A stretch of DNA of 64,000 bases, taken from contig OZ038383.1 of the NCBI GenBank assembly GCA_964036045.1, positions 66,717,725 to 66,781,724 of the forward strand, in the 5' to 3' direction. Shown one piece after another: positions 54,301 through 64,000 of the stretch. The position numbers and the translations under genes were made by a program. The stretch comes from Eutreptiella sp. 'Long Island Sound 2002' (Eukaryota; Euglenozoa; Euglenophyceae; Eutreptiales; Eutreptiaceae). The stretch's first letter is position 1. Every line of letters begins with the position of its first letter. Below the pieces are notes generated by a model. That model was not told the origin of the DNA, did no database searches, and saw only the letters and a program-made list of their open reading frames with translations.

Positions 54301-55497
54301 CTTTTTTGCGTGGCCCCTCGAGTTGGGGTTAGGGACTCACAATCGACGCTTTTTTCGTGGACCCTCGAGTTGGGGTTAGGGACTCAAAATCCACGCTTTC
54401 TTGCGTGACCCCTCGAGATTTGGTTAGGGACTCACAATCCATGCTTTGTTGCGTGGGCCCTTGAGTTGGGGTTACGGTCTCACAATTTGCATTTGGGGTT
54501 AGGAACTCACAATCCCTGCTTTGTTGCGTGGCCCCTCGAGTTGGGGTTAGGGACTCACACTCCACGCTTTGTTGAGTGGCCCCTCGAGTTGGCGTTAGGG
54601 ACTCACAATCCACGCTTTTTTGCGTGGCCCCTCAAGTTGGGGTTAGGGACTCACAATCCACGTTTTTTTGCGTGGCCCCTGAAATTGGGGTTAGGGATGC
54701 ACAATCCACACTTTCTTGCGTGGCCCCTCGATTTGGGGTTAGAGACTCACAATCCACGCTTTTTTGCGTGGCCCCTCCAGTTGGGGTTAGGTACTCACAA
54801 TCCACGCTTTGTTGCGTGGCCCCTCGAGTTGGGGTTAGGGACTCACAATCCACGCTTTGTTGCGTGGTCCCTGGAGTTGGGGTTAGGGACTCACAATCCA
54901 CGCTTCTTTGCGTGGCCCCTCGAGTTGGGGTTAGGGACTCACAATTCACGCTTTGTTGCGTGGCCCCTTGAGATTTGGTTAGGGACTCACAATCCATGCT
55001 TTATTGCGTCACCCCTCGGAATTTGGTAAGGGACTCACAATCCATGCTTTGTTGCGTGGCCCCTCAACTTGGGGTTAGGAATTCCCAATCCACGCTTTGT
55101 TGCGTGGCCCCTCGAGTTGGGGTTAGGGACTCACAATCAACGCTTTGTTGCGTGGCCCCTCGAGATTTGGTTAGGGACTCACAATCCATGCTTTGTTGCG
55201 TGACCCCTCGAGTTGGGGTTAGGGACTCACAATCCACGCTTTGTTGCGTGGCCCCTCGAGTTGGGGTTAGGGACTCACAATCCACACTTTTTTGCGCGGC
55301 CCCTCGAGTTCGGGTTAGGGACTCACAATCCACGCTTTGTTGCGTGGCCCCTGGAATTGGGGTTAGGGACTCACAATCCACGCTTTGTTGCGTGGCCCCT
55401 CAAGTTGGGGTCAGGGACTCACAATCCACGCTTTTTTGTGTGGCCCCTCGAGTTGGGGCCGGGGCCTCACAATCCACGCTTTGTTGCGTGGCCCCTC
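51370..55497. repeat. 48-bp satellite array, middle block (about 86 units)
   Basis: Same unit as 30304-31436, resuming in phase after element D and ending at the element E insertion. It includes a shortened variant (CACAATTTGCATTTGGGG) at 52871 and again at 54481, 1,610 bp apart, within similar neighbouring units: a higher-order duplication. Confidence 0.96.
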
Positions 55498-56255
55498 TGT
55501 AAGGTTTTTTTGCAACCTATATTCTCGCTTTTTTCAGTGCAAATTCCTGATATATGTACCCCCACAGAAAACCACGATCCTAGCACTGTTTTGGACAGTG
55601 TTGGTATCAGTGGATCAGGAATTTCTGTAGTTTTACACTGATGGTGTTTCCACGATTTTCTGTACTATAAAACTGAGTTTGGGTCGGCGACGGCCAGTCC
55701 TGAGATCGCGCGCGCCGATCCAGAAATTGTCGATTTCTGACGATTTTTAAGATATTTCAATCAGTTTTATTGTTTAGATTAATTGTATATCAGTTTTAGA
55801 CATAAGCGAAAGTTACGGCACTATGGCGGTGCCCATCCGTGCTAGTTTTCTTGGCCCAAGTAGGCCATCTTCGTGATTTTTTATAAAAACACAGGTTGCT
55901 CAGATCCTGAATGTAAGCATACCAAATGAAAGCCCATCAGTTGGGCTTTGCATGCATATGCTGATTGGGTTTCCAAACGCGTCGGTGCACCGGCACCACG
56001 CGTTGGGGGGAGACCCGTGTTCATGTTGCATTTATGCATTGTTTTGGTCATATTTCAATGCTATATGTCCCCTTTTGTTCATATCTTCTTAGGACATGAA
56101 AGGGACCGTTTCGAAATCACTCCCGTGATTTCGTCCAACACGCAGTATGTTTCCGTCGCCTTTTGTGGTTGCATTTGGGGTGTATTTTTGGGTGGTTTGA
56201 AGGAAAACTTGGATAAGTTTCAAGGAAAACAAGTTCAAGGTCATTCATTTCCAAA
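55498..56255 (+). repeat. Left LTR of element E (3' end altered)
   Basis: Matches 57403-58160 to TTTCCAAA, then diverges. No tRNA-complementary PBS follows. Confidence 0.82.
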
Positions 56256-57402
56256 AATGAAAAGAATTTCGAAACACCCTCAACGACGACGACAACGACG
56301 ACGACGACGTTGAAGACGACGACCACGACGACGCAAACATCGTTGACGAGATCTATGGAGCAATTGGTAAACCCCAAACTCATGTTCAAGAAGATCCTTC
56401 TTGCCTACACCATTTGAGGACCATTTGACTACTTTGAGCCCTATTACAAGGACATTGACGACCAAGGAGACCTTCACCATCGCGCTGGGACTGCGTAGCG
56501 CTGAAGAACAAGTTGCAGCGCGATTTTCCCAATGGTGTCTGTCCGTGATAGTTTTCATTTGATTACTCCAGTTGGGTGCCATGGACAAAGTGCCATGGAC
56601 CTTTGGATGGTTCTCAAGATTATATCATGATCATTGGTGAGTTCTCAACCTCCAGCAAGGACGACAGCGCTGCCCACATCCTGCAGATTACGAAGTGGTC
56701 AAGTTGGAAGTCAAAAATATGAAGATTTCAGAAAACATAATTAATGGTATGGGCCAAGAAGATTGGTGACCACAATTGTAATCATAATAACTATGGGCCA
56801 TGAGAAATGGTCTTATTGGTTATTTCTGTATTATATTATATGATCAGTGGATGATTTTACAAACTTTGAATTTTTCTGATTTGCTTTGTGTTGTCTTTGG
56901 TTTTAGGGTCAGGACATCTCAGAAGTGCATTTCTTTCCATTGTTGACTATTTTTTATTTTAAATTCTGTGCAGAGGTCATTTTTTGATGATTAATTTCTG
57001 TCCAGGATTGCAGAAACTTTACTGTGATTGAGCCTGGGGGTCAGAGGACCCTATGTGTGAGGCACTTGTGAGTGCCATGAGTGGTGTGTGTGTAGACATG
57101 TACATTACATGCGGGTACCGGAACCCAGCGGTGCCTCCTAAAATCCCAGGTCCGGATTCAAAGTAAAAATCTGTTTTTTTTTATTGCTCCCCCGCTTATC
57201 TTCATAGATTCAGCCACAGAAGCACCGATTCTCTGTGGGTGTTTCTGAGCTTGGGAGGGGAGTGTTAACCCGTGGAGCAATTCAGTTGCGTGGTTAACAC
57301 CCGACCCAAATGCTTTGCATTTTTCCCACCAAATTTTGTTGTGGCACTGCACCTTCTTTGTGCTTTTCAGCCTGAGATGTGTCTCAGGACTTGGGAGTGG
57401 AG
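56256..57402 (+). other. Element E interior, no gene seen
   Basis: Contains a GAC/GACGAC microsatellite-like stretch (about 56281-56350) and AT-rich sequence. A PPT-like GGGAGGGGAG is followed by a 37-bp hairpin (57263-57299) with 8-bp inverted ends TGTTAACC/GGTTAACA. The short ORFs on either strand have no recognisable domain. Confidence 0.65.
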
Positions 57403-58179
57403 TGTAAGGTTTTCGTGCAACCTATATTCTCGCTTTTTTCAGTGCAAAATCCTGATGTATGTACACCCACAGAAAACCACGATCCCAGCACTGTTTTGGA
57501 CAGTGTTGGTATCAGTGGATCAGGAATTTCTGTAGTTTTACACTGATGGTGTTCTCACCATTTTCTGTACTATAAAACTGAGTTTGGGTCGGCGACAGCC
57601 AGTCCTGAGATCGCGCGCGCTGATCCAGAAATTGTCGATTTCTGACGATTTTTAAGATATTTCAATCAGTTTTATTGTTTAGATTAATTCTGTATCAGTT
57701 TTAGACATAAGCGAAAGTTACGGCACTATCGCGGTGCCGATCCGTGCTAGTTTTCTTGGCCCAAGCAGGTCATCTTCGTGATTTTTTATAAAAACACAGG
57801 TTGCTCAGATCCTGAATGTAAGCATACCAAATGAAAGCCCATTAGTTGGGCTTTGCATGCATATCCTGATTGGGTTTCCAAACGCGTCGGTGCACCGGCA
57901 CCACGCGTTGGGGGGAGACCCGTGTTCATGTTGCATTTATGCATTGTTTTGGTCATATTTCCATGCTATATGTCCCCTTTTGTTCATATCTTCTTAGGAC
58001 ATGAAAGGGACCGTTTCGAAATCACTCCCGTGATTTCATCGAACACGTAGTATGTTTATGTCGCCTTTTGTGGTTGCATTTGGGGTTTATTTTTGGGTTA
58101 TTTGAAGGAAAGCTTGGATAAGTTTCAAGGAAAACAAGTTCAAGGTCATTCATTTCCAAATTCAGTTGCGTGGTTAACA
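57403..58179 (+). repeat. Right LTR of element E
   Basis: 777 bp, TGTAAGG...GTTAACA, followed by the CCCTC target duplication. Its last 22 bp repeat the right half of the internal hairpin at 57279-57299. Confidence 0.85.
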
Positions 58180-61100
58180 CCCTCGAGTTGGGGTTAGGGA
58201 CTCACAATCCACGCTTTTTTGCGTGGCCCCTCGAGTTGGGGTTAGGGAGTCGGAATCCACGCTTTGTTGCGTGGCCCCTGGATTTGGAGTTAGGGACTCA
58301 CAATGCACGCCTTTTTGCGTGGCCCCACGAGTTGGGGTTAGGGACTCACAATCCACGCTTTTTTGCGTGGCCCCTCAAGTTGGTGTTAGGGACGCACCAT
58401 CACACTTTTTTGCGTGGCCCCTCGTGTTGCGGTTAGGGAGTCACAATCCACGCTTTGTTGCGTGGCCCCTCGAGTTGGGGTTAGGGACTCACAATGCACG
58501 CTTTGTTGCGTGGCCCCTCGGGTTGGGGCTGGGGACTCACAATTCAAGCTTTTTTGCGTGTCCCCTTGAGTTCAGGTTGGGGACTCACAATCCACGCTTT
58601 TTTGCGTGGCCCCTGGAATCGGGGTTAGGGACTCACAATCCACGCTTTGTTGCGTGGCCCCTCAAGTTGGTGTTAGGGACGCACCATCACACTTCTTTGT
58701 GTGGCCCCTCGTGTTGCGGTTAGGGAGTCACAATCCACGCTTTGTTGCGTGGCCCCTGGAGTTGGGGTTAGGGACTCGGAATGCACGCTTTGTTGCGTGG
58801 CCCCTCGGGTTGGGGCTGGGGACTCACAATTCGTGCTTTTTTGCGTGTCCCCTTGAGTTGGGGTTAGGGACTCACAATCCACGCTTTGTTGCGTGGCCCC
58901 TCGAATCGGGGTTAGGGACTCACAATCCACGCTTTGTTGCGTGGCCCTTCGAGTTGGGGTTAGGGACTCACAATCCAAGCTTTTTTGCGTGGCCCCTGGA
59001 TTTGGGGTTAGGGACTCACAATCCACGCTTTTTTGCGTGGCCCCTTGAGTTGGGGTTAGGGACTCACAATCCATGCTTTTTTGCGTGGCCCCTCGAGTTG
59101 GGGCTGGGGCCTCACAATCCACTCCTTGTTGCGTGGCCCCTCGAGTTGCGGTTAGGGACTCACAATCCACGCTTTGTTGCGTGGCCCCTGGAGTTGGGGT
59201 TAGGGAGTCACAATCCACGCTTTATTGCGTGGCCCCTCGAGTTGGGGTTAGGGACTCACAATCCACGCTTTTTTGCGTGACCCCTCGAGGTTTGGTTAGG
59301 GACTCCCAATCCATGCTTTGTTGCGTGGCCCCTCAAGTTGGTGTTAGGGACGCACAATCCACACTTTCTTGCGTGGCCCCTCGAGTTGCGGTTATGGACT
59401 CACAATCCACGCTTTGTTGCGTGGCCCCTGGAGTTGGGGTTGGGGACTCACAATCCACGCTTTTTTGCGTGTCCCCACGAGTTGGGGTTCGGGACTCACA
59501 ATCCACGCTTTGGTGCGTGGCCCCTGGAATCGGGGTTAGGGACTCACAATCCACGCTTTGTTGCGTGGCCCTTCGAATTTGGGGTTAGGGACTCACAATG
59601 CAAGCTCTTTTGCGTGGCCCCTGGATTTGGGGTTAGGGATCACAATCTGTGCTTTTTTGCGTGGCCCCTCGAGTTGGGGTTAGGGACTCACAATCCATGC
59701 TTTTTTGCGTGGCCCCTCGAGTTGGGGTTGGGGACTCACAATCCACGCTTTTTTGCGTGGCCCCTGGATTTGGTGTTAGGGACTCACAATCCAGGCTTTG
59801 TTGCGTTTCCCCTGGAATTGGGGTTAGGGACTCACAATCCACGCTTTTTTGCGTGGCCCCTTGAGTTGGGGTTAGGGACTTACAATCCAAGCTTTTTTGC
59901 GTGGCCCCTCGAGTTGGGGTTGCAGACTCACGATCCAAGCTTTTTTGCGTGGCCCCTGGATTTGGGGTTGGGGACTCACAATCCACGCTTTTTTGCGTGG
60001 CCCCTCGAGTTGGAGTTAGGGCCTCACAATCCACGCTTTGTTGCGTGGCCCCTCGAGTTGGGGTTAGGGACTCACAATCCACGCTTTGTTGCGTGGCCCC
60101 TCGAGTTGGGGTTAGGGACTCACAATCCACGCGTTGTTGCGTGGCCCCTGGAATGGGGGTTAGGGACTCACAATCCACGCTTTGCTGCGTGGCCCCTCGA
60201 GTTCGGGTTAGGGACTCACAATCCACGCTTTTTTGCGTGTCCCCTCGAGTTGGGGTTCGGGACTCACAATCCACGCTTTGTTGCGTGGCCCCTGGAATCG
60301 GGGTTAGGGACTCACAATCCACGCTTTTTGCGTGGCCCCTGGAGTTGGCGTTTGGGGTTAGGGACTCACAATCCACGCTTTTTTGCGTGGCCCCTTGAGT
60401 TGGGGTTAGGGATTCACAATCCATGCTTTTTTGCGTGGCCCCTGGATTTGGGGTTAGGGACTCACAATCCAAGCTTTTTTGCGTGGCCCCTGGATTTGGG
60501 GTTAGGGACTCACAATCCACGCTTTTTTGCGTGGCCCTTCGAGTTGGGGTTAGGGACTCACAATCCATGCTTTTTTGCGTGGCCCCTCGAGTTGGAGCTG
60601 GGGCCTCACAATCCACGCTTTGTTGCGTGGCCCCTCGAGTTGGGGTTAGGGACTCACAATCCACACTTTTTGGCGTGACCCCTCGAGATTTGGTTAGGGA
60701 CTCACAATCCATGCTTTGTTGCGTGGCCCCTGGAATTGGAGTTAGGAACTCACAATGCACGCATTTTTGCGTGGCCCCTCGAGTTGGGGTTAGGGACGCA
60801 CAATCCACACTTTCTTGCGTGACCCCTCGAGATTTGGTTAGGGACTCACAATCCATGCTTTGTTGCGTGGCCCATGGATTTGGAGTTAGGGACTCACAAT
60901 GCACGCATTTTTGCGTGGCCCCTCGAGTTGGGGTTAGGGACTCACAATCCACGCTTTTTTGCGTGGCCCCTAAAGTTGGGGTTAGGGACGCACGATCCAC
61001 ACTTTCTTGTGTGGCCCCTCGTGTTGGGGTTAGGGACTCACAATCCACGCTTTTTTGTGTGGCCCCTCGAGTTGCAGGTAGGGACTCACAATCCACGCTT

Positions 61101-64000
61101 TGTTGCGTGGCCCCTCGAGCTGGGGTTAGGCACACACACTCCACGCTTTGTTGCGTGGCCCCTCAAGTTGGGGCCGGGGACTCACAATTCACGCTTTTTT
61201 GCGTGGCCCCTCGAGTTGGGGTTCGGGACTCACAATCCACGCTTTGTTGCGTGGCCCCTGGAGTTGGGGTTAGGGACTCACAATCCACCCTTTGTTGCGT
61301 GGCCCCTCAAGCTGGGGTTACGGACTCACAATCCACGCTTTGTTGCGTGGCCCCTGGAATTGGGGTTAGGGACTCACAATCCACGCCTTTTTGTGTGGCC
61401 CCCTCGAGTTGGGGTTGGGGACTCACAATCCACGCTTTGTTGCGTGGCCCCTCGAGTTGGGGTTAGGGACTCACAATCCACGCTTTTTTGCGTGGCCCTT
61501 TGATTTCGGGTTAGGGACTCACAATCCACGCTTTTCTGCGTGGCCCCTCGAGTTGGGGTTGGGGACTCACAATCCAAGCTTTTTTGCGTGGCCCCTGGAT
61601 TTGGGGCTAGGGACTCACAATCCACGCTTTTTTGCGTGGCCCCTCGAGTTGGGGTTCGGGACTCACAATCCACGCTTTGTTGCGTGGCCCCTGGAGTTGG
61701 GGTTAGGGACTCACAATCCACCCTTTGTTGCGTGGCCCCTCAAGCTGGGGTTAGGGACTCACAATCCACGCTTTGTTGCGTGGCCCCTCGAGTTGGGGTT
61801 AGGGACTCACAATCCACGCTTTTTTGCGTGGCCCCCTCGAGTTGGGGTTAGGGACTCACAATCCACGCTTTGTTGCGTGGCCCCTCGAGTTGGGGTTAGG
61901 GACTCACAATCCACGCTTTCTTGCGTGGCCCTTTGATTTGGGGTTAGGGACTCACAATCCACGCTTTTCTGCGTGGCCCCTCGAGTTGGGGTTGGGGACT
62001 CACAATCCAAGCCTTTTTGCGTGGCCCCTGGATTTGGGGTTAGGGACTCACAATCCACGCTTTTTTGCGTGGCCCCTCGAGTTGGAGCTGGGGCCTCACA
62101 ATCCACGCTTTGTTGCGTGGCCCCTCGAGCTGGGGTTAGGGACTCACAATCCACGCTTTTTTGCGTGGACCCTGGAATTGGGGTTAGGGACTCACAATTC
62201 CACGCTTTGTTGCGTGGCCCCTCGAGTTGGGGTTAGGGACTCACAATCCACACTTTTTGGCGTGACCCCTCGAGATTTGGTTAGGGACTCACAATCCATG
62301 CTTTGTTGCGTGGCCCCTGGATTTGGAGTTAGGGACTCACAATGCACGCATTTTTGCGTGGCCCCTCGAGTTGGGGTTAGGGACGCACAATCCACACTTT
62401 CTTGCGTGACCCCTCGAGATTTGGTTAGGGACTCACAATCCATGCTTTGTTGCGTGGCCAATGGATTTGGAGTTAGGGACTCACAATGCACGCATTTTTG
62501 CGTGGCCCCTCGAGTTGGGGTTAGGGACTCAAAATCCACGCTTTTTTGCGTGGCCCCTCAAGTTGGGGTTAGGGACTCACAATCCACGCTTTGTTGCGTG
62601 GCCCCTCGAGTTGGGGCTGGGGACACACAATTCACGCTTTTTTCCGTGTCCCCTCGAGTTGGGGTTCGGGACTCACAATCCACCCTTTGTTGCGTGGCCC
62701 CTCGAGCTGGGGTTAGGGACTCACAATCCACGCTTTGTTGCGTGGCCCCTGGAATTGGGGTTAGGGACTCACAATCCACGCTTTGTTGCGTGGCCCCTCG
62801 AGTTGGGGTTAGGGACTCACAATCCACGCTTTTTTGCGTGGCCCCCTCGAGTCGGGGTTGGGGACTCACAATCCACGCTTCTTTGCGTGGCCCCTCGAGC
62901 TGGGGTTAGGGACTCACAATCCACGCTTTGTTGCGTGGCCCCTCGAGTTGGGGTTAGGGACTCACAATCCACGCTTTTTTGCGTGGCCCCTCGAGTTGGG
63001 GTTAGGGACGCACAATCCACGCTTTGTTGCGTGACCCCTTGAGATTTGGTTAGGGACTCACAATCCATGCTTTGTTGCGTGGCCCCTGGATTTGGAGTTA
63101 GGGACTCACAATGCACGCATTTTTGCGTGGCCCCTCGAGTTGGGGTTAGGGACTCACAATCCACGCTTCTTTGCGTGGCCCCTCGAGTTGGGGTTAGGGA
63201 CTCACAATCCACGCTTTGTTGCGTGGCCCCTCGAGTTGGGGTTAGGGACTCACAATCCACGCTTTTTTGCGTGGCCCCTCGAGTTGGGGTTAGGAACGCA
63301 CAATCCACGCTTTGTTGCGTGACCCCTCGAGATTTGGTTAGGGACTCACAATCCATGCTTTGTTGCGTGGCCCCTGGATTTGCAGTTAGGGACTCACAAT
63401 GCACGCATTTTTGCGTGGCCCCTCGAGTTGGGGTTAGGGATTCACAATCCACGCTTCTTTGCGTGGCCCCTCGGGTTTGGGTTAGGGACTCACAATCCAC
63501 GCTTTGTTGCGTGGCCCCTCGAGTTGGGGTTAGGGACTCACAATCCACGCATTTGTGCGTGGCCCCTCAAGTTGGGGTTAGGGACGCACAATCCACACTT
63601 TCTTGTGTGGCCCCTCGAGTTGGGTTTAGGGACTCGGAATCCACGCTTTTTTGTGTGGCCCCCCGAGTTGCTGTTAGGGAATCACAATCCACGCTTTGTT
63701 GGGTGGCCCCTGGAGTTGGGGTTAGGGACTCACAATCCAACCTTTGTTGCGTGGCCCCTCGAGTTCGGGCTGGGGACTCACAATTCACGCTTTTTTGCAT
63801 GTCCCCTCGAGTTGGGGTTCGGGACTCACAATCCACGCTTTGTTGCATGGCCCCTGGAGTTGGGCTTAGGGACTCACAACTCACCCTTTGTTGCGTGGCC
63901 CCTCGAGTTGGGGTTAGGGACTCACAATCCACGCTTTGTTGCGTGGCCCCTGGAATTGGGGTTAGGGACTCACAATCCACGCTTTGTTGCGTGGCCCCTC
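58180..64000. repeat. 48-bp satellite array, right block (about 121 units, runs off the window)
   Basis: Continues the unit seen at 30304 and 51370. Higher-order repeats: a six-unit (288-bp) block starting near 62879, 63167 and 63455; a nine-unit (433-bp) block marked by an extra C (GTGGCCCCCTCGAG) at about 61399 and 61832; and a duplication of about 1.59 kb linking 60658 and 62249. All long ORFs here are products of the stop-free 48-bp period. Confidence 0.96.

Larger units (their letters stand above)
55498..58179 (+). mobile_element. Element E: 2.7-kb non-autonomous LTR element in the satellite
   Basis: Direct repeats of 758 bp (55498-56255, 57403-58160), both starting TGTAAGG. The right copy continues 19 bp to end GTTAACA at 58179. 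A perfect 5-bp target duplication CCCTC (55493-55497, 58180-58184) joins the satellite in phase. A PPT-like CTTGGGAGTGGAG precedes the right copy, which sets the plus orientation. The 1.15-kb interior has no reverse transcriptase or other ORF of protein character. The left repeat lacks the last 19 bp of the right one. Several substitutions between the repeats indicate moderate age. Confidence 0.85.

Noticed and set aside
30304-64000. CRISPR-like array
   Set aside because: There are no unique spacers between conserved repeats; the whole 48-bp period repeats, in a eukaryotic transposon context.

Overview
This 64-kb window is repeat-dominated eukaryotic DNA with no host gene that I can recognise. 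It consists of nested retrotransposons set beside and inside a 48-bp satellite array. The Ty3/gypsy elements carry chromodomain integrases. Their primer-binding sites are complementary to an initiator tRNA-Met ending CCUCUGCUACCA, as in animals rather than the land-plant form. The LINE has a different, very C-rich composition. A large-genome alga, protist or early-branching fungus would fit, but the sequence does not settle the species.

Layout, left to right. Element A (minus strand, 29803 back past the left edge) is a Ty3/gypsy chromovirus with LTRs of about 2.36 kb. Its gag-pol frame is broken by four insertions: a 3.5-kb GC-rich insertion with a 14-bp target duplication (3173-6662); a 38-bp stump of a LINE with a 15-bp duplication (11902-11939); Ty3/gypsy element B (plus strand, 12055-22841); and a 2.6-kb non-autonomous LTR element C (minus strand, 23857-26467) encoding a coiled-coil protein. 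Removing each insertion plus one target-duplication copy restores the element A frame, which confirms the boundaries. After a 0.5-kb unassigned stretch the satellite starts (30304). It is interrupted by Ty3/gypsy element D (minus, 31437-51369) and by the non-autonomous LTR element E (55498-58179), and it runs off the right edge.

Element D is the best-preserved LTR element: its LTRs appear to differ at one base in 817, and gag and pol are open apart from one UGA between them. Its pol is split by a near full-length LINE (plus strand, 38124-46602) with an 18-bp target duplication. The LINE has two ORFs. ORF1 (903 codons) ends in an AlkB-type 2-oxoglutarate/Fe(II) dioxygenase domain with all metal and cosubstrate residues visible. 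ORF2 carries an APE endonuclease, reverse transcriptase, RNase H, a zinc-binding segment and a proline-rich tail. A LINE with its own RNA/DNA-demethylase-like domain is the most novel item here.

Other shared features: all three autonomous Ty3 elements carry, between protease and reverse transcriptase, a related domain resembling the adenine-methyltransferase-like module of DIRS elements (NPPF intact in B, NPRF in D, lost in A). In A and B the gag frame opens inside the LTR and reads through the tRNA primer-binding site. Each 48-bp satellite unit can fold into two small hairpins and has no stop codon in several frames, which creates long spurious ORFs.
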